Numbered from the stretch's first letter, positions 6,747 through 15,807 are shown. The stretch: 32,529 nucleotides of DNA from Oscillospiraceae bacterium (GCA_016288755.1 JAEELE010000046.1:1-32529), one strand, 5' to 3'. Notes: generated from the letters alone by a model not told the origin. Numbers and translations are program-made.

Positions 6747-8081
6747 ATGGCTTTGAAGCTGAATTCCAGCTACCTTTCGGGCTTCCTCGGAGCCGAGGAG
6801 CTCAGCGGCATCGCGGTGCAGACCGAGGCTGCTGCAAAGGTGCTGCACGACAAAACGGGGCTCGGCAACGACTTTCTCGGCTGGCTCACCTTGCCGACCG
6901 ACTATGACAAGGAGGAGTTTGCACGCATTCAGGCTGCCGCAAAGCGCATTCAGGCGCAGGCGGATATCCTGATCGTCATCGGCATCGGCGGCTCCTATCT
7001 GGGCGCACGCGCTGCGATCGAGTTCCTCAAGTCCCCGTTCTATAACAATATGAAAAAGGACACCCCTGACATTTTCTATGTCGGAAACAATATCTCCCCG
7101 ACCTATCTGAACGAGGTGCTGTCGATCTGCGAGGGCAGGGATGTGGCTGTCAATGTCATTTCCAAGTCCGGCACGACCACCGAGCCGGCGCTTGCCTTCC
7201 GCATCTTCAAGAAGCTGCTGGAGGATAAGTACGGCAAGGACGAGGCAAGAAAGCGCATCTACTGCACGACCGACAAGGCGCGCGGCACGCTCAAGAATCT
7301 TGCCGATGCCGAGGGCTATGAGAGTTTTGTCATTCCGGATGATGTCGGCGGGCGTTTTTCTGTGCTGACCGCTGTGGGTCTTCTGCCGATCGCCGCTGCC
7401 GGATGCGATATCGAAAAGCTGATGGCAGGCGCCAGAGCTGCGCAGAATGCCTATACCGCACCGTTTGCGGAGAATGACTGCTACAAGTATGCCGCCCTGC
7501 GCAATATCTTCTACCGCAAGGGCAAGGCAGTCGAGATGGTCGTCTGCTACGACCCCTCCTTCGCAATGATGAACGAGTGGTACAAGCAGCTCTTCGGTGA
7601 GTCCGAGGGCAAGGACAACAAGGGTCTGTTCCCGTCCTCTGCGATCTTCTCCACCGATCTGCATTCGATGGGTCAGTACATTCAGGACGGCGCAAGACTG
7701 CTCTTTGAGACCGTGGTCGATATCAGGAAGCCCAAGCTCGACCTCTTCCTCGAGCCGGATGCGGAGAACGCAGACGGGCTGAACTTCCTCACCGGTCAGA
7801 ACATGAGCATCGTCAACCGCCGCGCACTCGAGGGCACCATCCTCGCACACACCGAGGGCGGCGTTCCCAACATCGTGCTTGAGCTCGATGACACCTCCGA
7901 GGAGACCCTCGGCTGGCTCATCTATTTCTTCGAGAAGGCATGCGCTGTCTCCGGGTATATGCTGGGCGTCAATCCGTTCAACCAGCCCGGCGTCGAGAGC
8001 TACAAGAAGAACATGTTCGCGCTGCTGGGCAAGCCCGGCTACGAGGACATGAAGGCCGCACTCGAGGCAAAGCTCAACTGA
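6747..8081 (+). CDS. pgi: Glucose-6-phosphate isomerase
   Basis: A 444-residue cytosolic enzyme interconverting glucose-6-phosphate and fructose-6-phosphate, of the short form usual in Firmicutes. Visible motifs are the [16 protein letters not shown] loop, the phosphate-binding [15 protein letters not shown] region, [16 protein letters not shown], the catalytic stretch [13 protein letters not shown] followed by [10 protein letters not shown], and the C-terminal [18 protein letters not shown] with its conserved Lys. The ATG at 6747 is preceded by GTGGAGGATG; an in-frame extension upstream has no ribosome site. The following P-loop gene is on the same strand, 57 bp away. Confidence 0.98.
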   Translation: MALKLNSSYLSGFLGAEELSGIAVQTEAAAKVLHDKTGLGNDFLGWLTLPTDYDKEEFARIQAAAKRIQAQADILIVIGIGGSYLGARAAIEFLKSPFYNNMKKDTPDIFYVGNNISPTYLNEVLSICEGRDVAVNVISKSGTTTEPALAFRIFKKLLEDKYGKDEARKRIYCTTDKARGTLKNLADAEGYESFVIPDDVGGRFSVLTAVGLLPIAAAGCDIEKLMAGARAAQNAYTAPFAENDCYKYAALRNIFYRKGKAVEMVVCYDPSFAMMNEWYKQLFGESEGKDNKGLFPSSAIFSTDLHSMGQYIQDGARLLFETVVDIRKPKLDLFLEPDAENADGLNFLTGQNMSIVNRRALEGTILAHTEGGVPNIVLELDDTSEETLGWLIYFFEKACAVSGYMLGVNPFNQPGVESYKKNMFALLGKPGYEDMKAALEAKLN

Positions 8082-8138
8082 TCCTTCGTGCACAACCCCA
8101 ACCGCAAAATCCATCACATTATTGAAGGGAGAATTACC

Positions 8139-8558
8139 ATGATCCAAGTTATTACCGGTAAGAGAGGCTCGGGCAAGACCAAGATTCTGCTGGGCATGAT
8201 CGACGACGCCGTCAAGGCGACCAGCGGAGACATCATCTGCATTGAGAAGTGCATGAAGCTGACCTATTCCGTCAACCACAAGGTTCGCCTTGTCGATGCG
8301 GAGCGCTACAACATCAACGGCTTCGACATGTTCTACGGTTTTGTCGCGGGCGTCCTCGCGGGCAACTACGACATCAAGGAGGTCTTTGTCGACGGTATCC
8401 TGAAGATCGGCGGCAGAAACTACGACGAGCTGGGCGCGCTGCTCGAGAAGCTCGACATCCTCACCGGCGACGAGGTCTGCATGGTGTTCACCGTCTCGGA
8501 GGACAACGATCTGCTCCCCGAGTCTGTGCTCAAATACCTGATTCCGCAGGCTGACTGA
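8139..8558 (+). CDS. Small P-loop NTPase-like protein of unknown function
   Basis: A 139-residue soluble protein with a clear Walker A, GKRGSGKT, at residues 7-14 and a Walker B-like EVFVDGILK at about 86-94. It lacks the length for a known helicase, kinase or AAA+ protein and has no membrane segment. Similar short P-loop proteins are conserved in Clostridia, sometimes loosely annotated as PilT-like, with no proven role. The start at 8139 is supported by GAAGGGAGAATTACC. It probably shares the pgi transcript. Confidence 0.8.
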   Translation: MIQVITGKRGSGKTKILLGMIDDAVKATSGDIICIEKCMKLTYSVNHKVRLVDAERYNINGFDMFYGFVAGVLAGNYDIKEVFVDGILKIGGRNYDELGALLEKLDILTGDEVCMVFTVSEDNDLLPESVLKYLIPQAD

Positions 8559-8599
8559 TTCAAAATTTAGCGGAAATGCCCATTCCTTTCCGCAGAGAA

Positions 8600-8628
8600 T
8601 TGACAAAACGCGGCGTTTTTGGTATAAT
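8600..8628 (+). promoter_or_regulatory. Consensus promoter of the yceD-rpmF operon
   Basis: TTGACA (8600-8605), a 17-bp spacer and TATAAT (8623-8628): a full consensus match. Transcription would begin near 8635, which argues against the ATG at 8643 as the yceD start. Confidence 0.88.
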
Positions 8629-8684
8629 CATTCAGTAATGCTATGCGTGAAAACGCCGCATACGGAAAGGCAGGTCACATCCCC

Positions 8685-9191
8685 ATGCAGGATTTGCAGG
8701 CTGCACCGGATTATCGGATCCCGATCCGACCGCTGCTCACCCGCCCCGACGAAAAACGGTCTGTGTCGATGGAAATTGACACGGATACAGCGCGCTCCTT
8801 CGGTCTGACGTGTCAGGCGCCGCCGACCGTGGAAGCCGTTCTCGAGAACCGTGCGGGCGTGCTGATGCTCAATCTGACCGTGCACTGTACGCTGCTGACG
8901 GCTTGCGACCGCTGCCTCAGTGAAGTCGCGCTCAATATGGACAAGTCATTTTTCCATATCATCGTGACGGAAACTGCCGATGCACAAAATGACGCTGAAT
9001 ACCTGCTGGCACCCGATGCGATGCTGGACCTCGCCGAGGCCGCGCTCACAGACCTGCGTCTGGAGCTGCCCTCACGGATCCTCTGTGCACCGGACTGCAG
9101 GGGGCTTTGTCCGGTCTGCGGCAAAAACCGAAACGAGGGCGACTGCGGCTGCGTGGGCGGCGCGGTGACCTTCATGACGGAGGAGCCCTGA
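8685..9191 (+). CDS. yceD: YceD family (DUF177) 23S rRNA accumulation protein
   Basis: A 168-residue protein placed directly before rpmF, the standard arrangement of the YceD/DUF177 family, which is linked to 23S rRNA or large-subunit maturation. Visible are the conserved LTVHCTLLTACDRCLSEV segment (CxxC) and the C-terminal DLRLELP ... CAPDCRGLCPVCGKN ... CGC cluster, probably a zinc site and typical of the Gram-positive and plant forms. The start is uncertain: the ATG at 8685 has only a weak GGCAGG site, while the in-frame ATG at 8643 lies too close to the predicted transcription start. Confidence 0.88.
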   Translation: MQDLQAAPDYRIPIRPLLTRPDEKRSVSMEIDTDTARSFGLTCQAPPTVEAVLENRAGVLMLNLTVHCTLLTACDRCLSEVALNMDKSFFHIIVTETADAQNDAEYLLAPDAMLDLAEAALTDLRLELPSRILCAPDCRGLCPVCGKNRNEGDCGCVGGAVTFMTEEP

Positions 9192-9232
9192 AGCGGTACG
9201 ATCACGCAAATACAAATTAAGGAGGTGCCAAC

Positions 9233-9418
9233 ATGGCTGTCCCGAAGAGAAAAACGTCCAAGGCAAGACGCAATACCCGCCGTTCTGCCGTCAGCAAGCT
9301 GACGATGCCGGCAATGAGCAAGTGCTCCAACTGCGGCGCGATCAAAGCACCGCACAAGGTCTGCAAGCAGTGCGGTTTCTATAACGGCGTTGCTGTTCTG
9401 AAGATCGACGAGGAGTAA
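9233..9418 (+). CDS. rpmF: 50S ribosomal protein L32
   Basis: A 61-residue protein beginning MAVPKRKTSKARRNTRRS, with the zinc-binding CSNCGAIKAPHKVCKQCGFY motif, so it is the Cys-containing (C+) paralogue type. A strong AAGGAGGTGCC site precedes the ATG. It sits 41 bp after yceD, and the two are probably co-transcribed. Confidence 0.98.
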   Translation: MAVPKRKTSKARRNTRRSAVSKLTMPAMSKCSNCGAIKAPHKVCKQCGFYNGVAVLKIDEE

Positions 9419-9440
9419 TTGCTGTTTGCTATGATGTGTG

Positions 9441-9476
9441 AAGGGGAGAGGGCGCGTACTTCTCCCCTTTCCCTTT
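9441..9476 (+). terminator. Terminator-like hairpin after rpmF
   Basis: AAGGGGAGA (9441-9449) pairs with TCTCCCCTT (9461-9469). It is nested inside a second complement, AATTGCTG (9417-9424) with CAGCAATT (9480-9487). The U tract is short, so termination may be partial. Confidence 0.6.
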
Positions 9477-9537
9477 GCGCAGCAATTTCATCCGTCAGGA
9501 TTTCATTTTTCATGATTCATAATTGCAGGTGTTCCGA

Positions 9538-9882
9538 ATGGCTTACGCATTCCATATCACGCGCGCAGAATTCTGGGCAGATGACCCTCAGCCCGTCACC
9601 TTTGACGAGATGTCGCAGGCGATCCGCGATCTGCCCGGTTTTTCAGTTGATCCCGAGGGCAGGGTGCAGACTGTGAATCCCGGAACAGGACAGGTGCTCA
9701 CTGCGCAGCTCGGAAAATGCATTGTATACTGTGATTCGGTTCGCATTGTGTTCCTCGCGGGCGCGCCGACATTTACCGTGCGGGATACCGCGGAGCTGCT
9801 GCCGTTTATTGCGCTTGCGGAGCGGCTCGATGCGCAGGTGCAGGGCGACGAGGGCGAGGTTTACACGAGAGACGATATTTGA
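9538..9882 (+). CDS. Hypothetical protein, 114 residues
   Basis: A soluble, acidic, mixed alpha/beta protein beginning MAYAFHITRAEFWADDPQP and ending EGEVYTRDDI. No signal peptide, membrane segment or catalytic motif is visible. The start at 9538 is chosen for GCAGGTG seven bases upstream; an in-frame start at 9523 is possible. It ends 24 bp before the DUF512 gene and is likely translated from the same message. I do not recognise the family. Confidence 0.7.
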   Translation: MAYAFHITRAEFWADDPQPVTFDEMSQAIRDLPGFSVDPEGRVQTVNPGTGQVLTAQLGKCIVYCDSVRIVFLAGAPTFTVRDTAELLPFIALAERLDAQVQGDEGEVYTRDDI

Positions 9883-9906
9883 AGATGATGAGAGGAGCCG
9901 GCACAC

Positions 9907-11214
9907 ATGATCGAAATAACGGGCATCACCGCCGGCTCTCCGGCTGAGCAAGCGGGCATCCGCGCGGGCGACTGCCTGATCGCGGTCAACGGCACCGTGA
10001 TCGGGGATGTGCTCGACTACCGCTACGCAATCATGGACAGGGTGCTCACGGTCAGCGTCATGCGCGAGGGCGAGGAAGTGACATTCACGCTGAAAAAGCG
10101 CGAATATGACGACCCGGGGCTCGAATTTGCGACCGCGCTGATGGACGAGAAGCGCACCTGCGGCAATCACTGCATCTTCTGCTTCATCGACCAGAACCCC
10201 AAGGGGATGCGCGAGACGATCTATTTCAAGGACGACGACGCGCGGCTCTCCTTTCTGCAGGGCAGCTACATCACGCTGACGAACCTCACCGACCATGACG
10301 TCGACCGCATCATCAAGATGCACATGGCGGTCAATGTCTCGGTGCAGACCACCGAGCCCGATCTGCGCAACAAAATGCTCGGCAACAAAAGGGCGGGGGA
10401 ATCGCTGAAATATCTCTTTCGCATGGGGCAGGCGGGCGTGCCGATGAACTGTCAGATCGTGCTCTGCCCGACATGGAACGACGGCGACCATCTGCACAAG
10501 ACCCTCGCCGACCTCTTTTCGATGGTGCCCGCCGTGCAGTCCATTGCGGTCGTGCCGTTCGGACAGACCAGATACCGGCAGAAGCTCTGCCCGATCCCGG
10601 GCTTCACGCAGGAGACCGCACGCGCCGCGGTCGAGCAGATCGAGGCGGTGCAGCGCTGGAGCCTCGGGGCGCACGGCAGCCGCATTGTCTATGCCTCGGA
10701 TGAGCTCTATCTGCTCGCGGGGCTGCCGCTGCCCGAGGACGAAGCCTACGAGGACTATCCGCAGTATGAGAACGGCGTGGGCATGCTGCGGTACCTGATG
10801 AACGAATTCTACGACGCGCTCGAGGATGCCGAATACGACGGGGATGCGCGGTTCCTGACCATCGCGACCGGGACCGCCGCCGCGCCGTTTCTCGACAAAA
10901 TGACGCGCGATCTCGAAGATAAATTTCCCGCTGTGCACTGTCAGGTGATTCCCGTGCTCAATGATTTCTACGGACACACGGTCAATGTGGCAGGGCTGCT
11001 GACCGGGCAGGACCTGCTTGCGCAGCTCAAAGGGCGCGACCTCGGCTGTGCGGTGCTGCTCTCGGAGACCTGTCTGCGGCACGACGATGTCTTTCTCGAC
11101 GACATGTCCCGCGCGGAGCTGGAGCAAGCCCTCGGCGTGCCCGTCATCAAGACCAAGGTCGACGGCTATGTGCTGCTCGATACCGTGCTCGGTTTTTCCG
11201 ATGGCATGGAGTGA
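9907..11214 (+). CDS. DUF512 PDZ-radical SAM protein (Fe-S oxidoreductase)
   Basis: A 435-residue protein with an N-terminal PDZ-like domain (ITGITAGSPAEQAGIRAGD, residues 3-60), then a radical SAM core with the cluster motif CGNHCIFC (Cys 85, 89, 92; CxxxCxxC), then the DUF512 domain. This architecture is conserved next to der in Clostridia and often annotated as NifB/MoaA-like, but the substrate is unknown. The start has AGAGGAGCCGGCACAC upstream. It heads the DUF512 - der - plsY - gpsA series, which here is interrupted by a repeat tract and two membrane-protein genes. Confidence 0.92.
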   Translation: MIEITGITAGSPAEQAGIRAGDCLIAVNGTVIGDVLDYRYAIMDRVLTVSVMREGEEVTFTLKKREYDDPGLEFATALMDEKRTCGNHCIFCFIDQNPKGMRETIYFKDDDARLSFLQGSYITLTNLTDHDVDRIIKMHMAVNVSVQTTEPDLRNKMLGNKRAGESLKYLFRMGQAGVPMNCQIVLCPTWNDGDHLHKTLADLFSMVPAVQSIAVVPFGQTRYRQKLCPIPGFTQETARAAVEQIEAVQRWSLGAHGSRIVYASDELYLLAGLPLPEDEAYEDYPQYENGVGMLRYLMNEFYDALEDAEYDGDARFLTIATGTAAAPFLDKMTRDLEDKFPAVHCQVIPVLNDFYGHTVNVAGLLTGQDLLAQLKGRDLGCAVLLSETCLRHDDVFLDDMSRAELEQALGVPVIKTKVDGYVLLDTVLGFSDGME

Positions 11215-11221
11215 GGAACAA

Positions 11222-11312
11222 GTTGGAAATGAGAAGTGAGAAGTTAGAAGTGAGAAGTTAGAAGTGAGAAGTGAGAAGTGAGAAGTTAGAAGTGAGAAGT
11301 TAGAAGTGAGGA
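11222..11312. repeat. Tandem GAAGT(T/G)A heptad repeat tract
   Basis: About twelve degenerate 7-bp units alternating GAAGTGA and GAAGTTA, beginning 8 bp after the DUF512 stop. The tract runs into GTGAGGAGTTGTTCCG and CGCGGCGGGGGTGA (to 11333), both of which recur at 6400-6436, the second inverted. It is a low-complexity intergenic repeat present at least twice in the window. Confidence 0.85.
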
Positions 11313-11337
11313 GTTGTTCCGCGGCGGGGGTGAGGAT

Positions 11338-12090
11338 GTGTGGCTCGAACAATTAAGTGACTTGCAGGTTTATATCGGCTGTTCAGTTATAATTGTTTTG
11401 TCTGTTGTAGCGTTTATATTAGTATATAAGGAACATATGAGTTCAGCCCCCGAAGCATCGGAAATCGCTAAATTCTTTCATCAATTCCTGACGACTAAAG
11501 CACATCAAGCGGTTAGCGATCATTTTTCGCACTTGGGAAAGAGTATCCGCACGCAGAAGGGTGAGTTTCGTGTCGATTACACGAAAGCAGTACATAGTAA
11601 ACTGAATGAGTATTATGCGGTCGGTATCACTGAAAGCGGATTGTTCTCATTTATTTATGAAAACTACCCGCAGCTCACCCGCGCACAGCTGGATGCTGTG
11701 GTAAAAGAATTTGTCAATCAGCAGAGTGCTGTCAGTCGTAAGGCTGTCGCTGCCATCCTCACCGACGGCATTACCCCGGAGGCTTTTTTGCAGGCGGCGA
11801 AAAACATCACCGGCGATCTGGTCGGCGTTTACATCATCTACAACCAAACCAAAGACATGTACTATGTCGGGCAGGCAAAGAGGCTGTATTTCCGCGTGAA
11901 GCAGCACTTCACCGGGCACGGCAACGGCGATGTCTATGCCGACTACAAATACGGCGATGCGTTCCTGATTCGGCTCATCACGCTGCGCGAAAGCGGCTAT
12001 GATGACCTCGACCGGCTCGAGCGCGACATGATCGCCAAATACCGCGCATATGAGCGTGGCTATAACAAGACCGCCGGAAACCAGTCATGA
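11338..12090 (+). CDS. Membrane-anchored GIY-YIG nuclease-domain protein
   Basis: About 250 residues with one N-terminal membrane helix (VYIGCSVIIVLSVVAFILVY, 11-30), a helical middle region, and a C-terminal GIY-YIG domain: GVYIIYN (163-169), YYVGQAKRLYFRVKQHFTG (175-193) and a conserved Glu near the end (LERDMIAKYRAYERGYNKT). The family cuts or nicks DNA; with an inner-membrane anchor the target is unknown. The start is uncertain: GTG at 11338 follows GGGGGTGAGG, while TTG at 11314 lies in the repeat and ATG at 11437 would remove the helix. The 5' third is AT-richer than the rest. A membrane-protein gene follows 13 bp later. Confidence 0.8.
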   Translation: MWLEQLSDLQVYIGCSVIIVLSVVAFILVYKEHMSSAPEASEIAKFFHQFLTTKAHQAVSDHFSHLGKSIRTQKGEFRVDYTKAVHSKLNEYYAVGITESGLFSFIYENYPQLTRAQLDAVVKEFVNQQSAVSRKAVAAILTDGITPEAFLQAAKNITGDLVGVYIIYNQTKDMYYVGQAKRLYFRVKQHFTGHGNGDVYADYKYGDAFLIRLITLRESGYDDLDRLERDMIAKYRAYERGYNKTAGNQS

Positions 12091-12103
12091 GGGAGGCACC
12101 TTT

Positions 12104-12613
12104 ATGTATCGCGAAATCGTTGAGAAGCACCGCAGCGGCGAGAAGCTGCGCTGCATCATAATTGTGGCTGCATGCCTGATGTTAGCGCTGGCTGTTTTCT
12201 TTATGGCAGACAGCAAGCTCTTTCGATGGGGCATTCCGGCAGTGCTGGTCATTGTTGCGGCGGTTGAGGTTCGGGGCAGCCTGAATTTTGACCGCGACCT
12301 CGCAAAAATGAAGCAGGCGGTCGAGGCTGCCTCCGATGCGGACATGGACAGCCTGCTGAAACGTAGCGCGAATCTGGACAGCACCTACTTTATCTCCGAT
12401 CTCTATGTGCTGAATTTCACCACGATGAAAGCCTATGCGCGCAGCACGATCCGGCAGATCGAAAGCCGCGAGGAATCCCACACGGATTCTGACAACAATG
12501 TCACGAGCTGGTCCTATACGCTGCAGATTTCCTACGGCGACCGCGAATCGGACAAAATGACGTTCATGACCGCCGAAAAGCGCAATGCCGCCCGCAGTCT
12601 GCTGGAAAACTGA
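12104..12613 (+). CDS. Two-helix membrane protein of unknown function
   Basis: A 169-residue protein with a short basic N-terminus, two membrane helices (IIIVAACLMLALAVFFM and WGIPAVLVIVAAVEV, residues about 18-53) joined by a short loop, and a cytosolic domain of about 115 residues rich in charged residues. A GGGAGGCACCTTT site fixes the start. The gene follows the GIY-YIG gene closely and precedes der by 44 bp. Both lie inside an otherwise conserved operon, so the pair may act together at the membrane. The family is not recognised. Confidence 0.75.
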   Translation: MYREIVEKHRSGEKLRCIIIVAACLMLALAVFFMADSKLFRWGIPAVLVIVAAVEVRGSLNFDRDLAKMKQAVEAASDADMDSLLKRSANLDSTYFISDLYVLNFTTMKAYARSTIRQIESREESHTDSDNNVTSWSYTLQISYGDRESDKMTFMTAEKRNAARSLLEN

Positions 12614-12657
12614 GAAAACCGGAATCATACCGCAAACCAACAAAGTGAGGAATCCAA

Positions 12658-13992
12658 ATGGCACTTCCAATCGTCGCCGTGGTCGGGCGCCCGAATGTCG
12701 GAAAATCGACCCTTTTTAACAAGCTCGTCGGGCAGCGGCTCTCGATCGTCGAGGACACGCCCGGCGTCACCCGCGACCGTCTCTACGCGAAGGCGGAGTG
12801 GTGCGGTCACGAATTCATGGTCGTGGACACCGGCGGCATCGAGCCGCAGTCGGACGATCACATGCTCGCGCAGATGCGCCGTCAGGCTGAGCTCGCGATC
12901 GAGCGCGCCGACGTCATCATCTTTGTCACCGATGTGCGCACGGGCGTCACCGCGAATGACCTCGACGTCGCGAGCATGCTGCAGAGATCGGGCAAGCCGA
13001 TCGTGCTCTGCGTCAACAAATGCGACGCGCCCGGCGAGCCGCCCGCAGAGATCTATGAGTTCTACAATCTCGGGCTCGGCGACCCGTATCCGGTGTCGTC
13101 GCTGCACGGCGCGGGCACGGGCGATCTGCTCGATGCGGTCTGCGCGCTGTTCCCCGCCGATGCCGACACCGCCGACGAGGACGACCGCATCGCAGTCGCC
13201 GTGATCGGCAAGCCGAATGTCGGCAAATCGTCGCTCGTCAACTACATCGCGGGCGAGGAGCGCAGCATCGTTGCCGATGAAGCCGGCACGACCCGTGACG
13301 CCGTCGACATGCCCGTTGACCGCGAGGACGGGAAATATCTGTTCATCGACACCGCGGGCATCCGCAGAAAGTCGAAGGTCACCGAGAATATCGAGCATTA
13401 CAGCGTGCTGCGGGCGTTCATGGCGGTCGACCGCGCCGACGTCTGCGTGATCGTGATCGACGCGACGACCGGCTTCACCGAGCAGGACAGCAAGGTCGCG
13501 GGTTATGCGCACCAGCAGGGCAAGGCGTCGATCGTCGTCGTCAACAAATGGGATCTGGTCGAGAAGGACGGCAAAACGATGCAGGAATTCCAGAAGAAGC
13601 TCGAGAACGACTTCTCGTTCATGAGCTATGTGCCGTTCCTGTTCATCAGCGCAAAGACCGGTCAGCGCGTGCAGAAGCTCTTCCCGATGATCCGGGCAGC
13701 CGCCGCAAACAACGCCATGCGCATCACGACCGGGCGTCTCAACGACGTGCTTGCCTACGCGACGGCGCGCGTGCAGCCCCCGACCGACAAGGGCAGACGC
13801 CTGAAGATCTACTACATGACGCAGGCGGGCGCGAAGCCGCCGACCTTTGTCTGCTTTGTTAACCGCGCCGACCTGTTCCACTTCTCCTATCAGCGCTATA
13901 TCGAAAACCAGCTGCGCGAGACCTTCGGGCTCGAGGGCACGCCGATCAGGCTGATCGTGCGCGAGCGCGGCAACGACAGCGGCACCAGATAA
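12658..13992 (+). CDS. der: Ribosome biogenesis GTPase Der (EngA)
   Basis: A 444-residue protein with two tandem GTPase domains and a C-terminal KH-like domain, needed for 50S subunit assembly. Domain 1 has GRPNVGKST (10-18), DTPGVTRDR, VDTGG and NKCD; domain 2 has GKPNVGKSS (184-192), DEAGTTRDAVD, DTAGIRRK and NKWD. The C-terminal KIYYMTQAGAKPPTFVCFVN and RLIVRER are typical of the KH-like part. The start at 12658 is preceded by AAAGTGAGGAATCCAA. It is followed closely by plsY. Confidence 0.98.
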   Translation: MALPIVAVVGRPNVGKSTLFNKLVGQRLSIVEDTPGVTRDRLYAKAEWCGHEFMVVDTGGIEPQSDDHMLAQMRRQAELAIERADVIIFVTDVRTGVTANDLDVASMLQRSGKPIVLCVNKCDAPGEPPAEIYEFYNLGLGDPYPVSSLHGAGTGDLLDAVCALFPADADTADEDDRIAVAVIGKPNVGKSSLVNYIAGEERSIVADEAGTTRDAVDMPVDREDGKYLFIDTAGIRRKSKVTENIEHYSVLRAFMAVDRADVCVIVIDATTGFTEQDSKVAGYAHQQGKASIVVVNKWDLVEKDGKTMQEFQKKLENDFSFMSYVPFLFISAKTGQRVQKLFPMIRAAAANNAMRITTGRLNDVLAYATARVQPPTDKGRRLKIYYMTQAGAKPPTFVCFVNRADLFHFSYQRYIENQLRETFGLEGTPIRLIVRERGNDSGTR

Positions 13993-14018
13993 CGCGAAAC
14001 TATGGAAGGACAATGACT

Positions 14019-14741
14019 ATGCAGGGTACATTTCTCGGCTATCTCATCAGCATCCTGATCGCAGCGGCATGCGGCTATCTGCTCGGCAGCGTCAACGGCG
14101 CGATCATCAGCGTCCGCGCGCTCAAGGGGGAGGATATCCGCAAATTCGGCAGCGGCAACGCCGGCATGACCAATGTGTTCCGCTGCTTCGGCAAGGGCTG
14201 CGGTTTTCTCACGGTCGTGATCGACCTCGGCAAGGGCATCGCGGCGATGGCGCTTGTGCGTCTGATCGGGCGTCTGCTCGGCTGGGCACCGCTTTCGGAG
14301 GGCACCGGTGAAGCCAATGATTTCCGCTGGTTCTGCTATGTGGCGGCGGTGTTTGTCGTGCTCGGGCATGTGTTTCCGATCTGGCACGGGCTGCGCGGCG
14401 GCAAGGGCGTGCTGGTCGGCGTCAGCGTCTTTCTGGTGATCAACCCGCTGTCGTTTCTCATTCTGATGACGGTTTTCGGGCTGATTCTCTGGCGCACCAA
14501 ATATGTATCGCTCTCCTCGATGATCGCGGCGCTCAGTATCAGTCCCGTGACGGTGCTGCTCGAGCATTTCCAGCGCGGCACGTTCTGGAGCGTTACATGG
14601 TTCTATACCGCGCTGATCACGGTCGCGGCAATTCTGATCGTCTGGAGTCACCGCGAGAATATCGTCCGCCTGAAAAACGGCACGGAGCGGCGTCTCGGGC
14701 AGAAAAAGCAGGAGCCCGCACAGGCGGAGCCCGAATCCTGA
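14019..14741 (+). CDS. plsY: Acyl-phosphate:glycerol-3-phosphate acyltransferase
   Basis: A polytopic membrane enzyme of about 240 residues that transfers the acyl group from acyl-phosphate to glycerol-3-phosphate, the first acylation of phospholipid synthesis. The three conserved cytosolic motifs are visible: GYLLGSVNGAII, GSGNAGMTNVFR, and LGHVFPIWHGLRGGKGV. The charged C-terminal tail is longer than usual. ATG 14019 lies 8 nt after GGAAGGA; ATG 14013 is only 2 nt away and less likely. It supplies lysophosphatidate from the glycerol-3-phosphate made by GpsA, whose gene is next. Confidence 0.95.
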   Translation: MQGTFLGYLISILIAAACGYLLGSVNGAIISVRALKGEDIRKFGSGNAGMTNVFRCFGKGCGFLTVVIDLGKGIAAMALVRLIGRLLGWAPLSEGTGEANDFRWFCYVAAVFVVLGHVFPIWHGLRGGKGVLVGVSVFLVINPLSFLILMTVFGLILWRTKYVSLSSMIAALSISPVTVLLEHFQRGTFWSVTWFYTALITVAAILIVWSHRENIVRLKNGTERRLGQKKQEPAQAEPES

Positions 14742-14799
14742 GCTGACCGGGCAATGCCCGTCAATACGCCGCATTGCGGCAAAACCGGAGGTTACTGAC

Positions 14800-15798
14800 A
14801 TGGCAAAAATCACAGTTCTGGGCGGCGGCTTCGGCACCGCACTGGCAGTCATGCTCTACACGACACAGGAGCACGACGTCACGATCTGGAGCGCACTGCC
14901 CGAGGAGATCGAGGCAATGCGCAGGGACGGCGAGCAGAAGGAAAAGCTGCCCGGGGTCAAGATTCCGAACGGCGTTTCGCTGACGACCGATCTGTCGGTC
15001 ATCGACGACAGCGATCTGGTGCTGTTCGCAATTCCCTCGGCATATGTCCGCGACACCTGCAAGAAGGTCGCGCCGCACCTGAAGCCCGGCACGGTCGTCT
15101 GCAATGCCGGCAAGGGCATCGAGGAGGACACCTACAAGCTGATGAGCACGCTCTTTGCGGAGGAGCTCCCGCAGGCGACCTATGTCGTGCTGACGGGTCC
15201 CTCGCACGCCGAGGAGGTCGGGCGCGGCATCCCGACGAGCGTCGTCGCGGCGAGCGTCAGCGCGACGGCTGCCTATCTGGTGCAGGAGTGGTTCAGCTCG
15301 CCGAGCTTCCGCGTCTATATCAACGACGATGTGACCGGCTGTGAGCTCGGCGGCGCACTGAAAAATATCATCGCGCTGGCAGCGGGCGTCTCCGACGGTC
15401 TGGGCTTCGGCGACAACACCAAGGCGATGCTGATGACCCGCGGTCTGCACGAGATCGAGCGGCTCGGCGCAGCGCTGGGCTCCCGCGCGAACACCTTTGC
15501 AGGGCTCACCGGGCTCGGCGACCTGATCGTGACCTGCACCTCGATGCATTCGCGCAACCGCAGAGCGGGTATTCTGATCGGGCAGGGCGTGCGCCCCTAC
15601 GACGCAGTGCAGCAGGTCGGCACGGTCGAGGGCTATTACTGCTGCAATGCGGCATACGGGCTCGCAAAGCGCTATGACGTCGAAATGCCGATCACCGAGG
15701 CGCTCTATCGCGTGCTCTATGAGGAGGCAGATGTGCGCGAAGCCGTGCACAGCCTGCTCGACAGACCCAAGCGTCACGAATACGAAAAGCTGGTGTGA
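14800..15798 (+). CDS. gpsA: Glycerol-3-phosphate dehydrogenase [NAD(P)+]
   Basis: A 332-residue cytosolic enzyme making sn-glycerol-3-phosphate from dihydroxyacetone phosphate. The N-terminal Rossmann motif is GGGFGTALAVML; GPSHAEEVGRGIPTSVV, the catalytic Lys region CELGGALKNIIALAAG and TFAGLTGLGDLIVTCTS are all present. The start has CCGGAGGTTACTGAC upstream. A strong terminator closes the transcript after this gene. Confidence 0.97.
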   Translation: MAKITVLGGGFGTALAVMLYTTQEHDVTIWSALPEEIEAMRRDGEQKEKLPGVKIPNGVSLTTDLSVIDDSDLVLFAIPSAYVRDTCKKVAPHLKPGTVVCNAGKGIEEDTYKLMSTLFAEELPQATYVVLTGPSHAEEVGRGIPTSVVAASVSATAAYLVQEWFSSPSFRVYINDDVTGCELGGALKNIIALAAGVSDGLGFGDNTKAMLMTRGLHEIERLGAALGSRANTFAGLTGLGDLIVTCTSMHSRNRRAGILIGQGVRPYDAVQQVGTVEGYYCCNAAYGLAKRYDVEMPITEALYRVLYEEADVREAVHSLLDRPKRHEYEKLV

Positions 15799-15807
15799 TA
15801 CCTGTGC

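Noticed and set aside
8570-8593. GCGGAAA/TTTCCGC hairpin after the P-loop gene
   Set aside because: The stem is 7 bp with no U tract, and the next promoter begins within it; too weak to call a terminator.
6639-8606. Long minus-strand frame opposite pgi
   Set aside because: It covers pgi and the P-loop gene in antisense, with no ribosome site or recognisable motif.
11314-11337. TTG start for the GIY-YIG gene
   Set aside because: It lies in the shared repeat word and has no SD; GTG 11338 has one.
9643-11352. 569-codon minus-strand frame
   Set aside because: It is antisense to the DUF512 gene. Its first residues translate the heptad repeat into LLTSNFSLLTS-type low-complexity protein.
12625-14013. 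462-codon minus-strand frame opposite der
   Set aside because: A compositional shadow of der, which is certain on the other strand.
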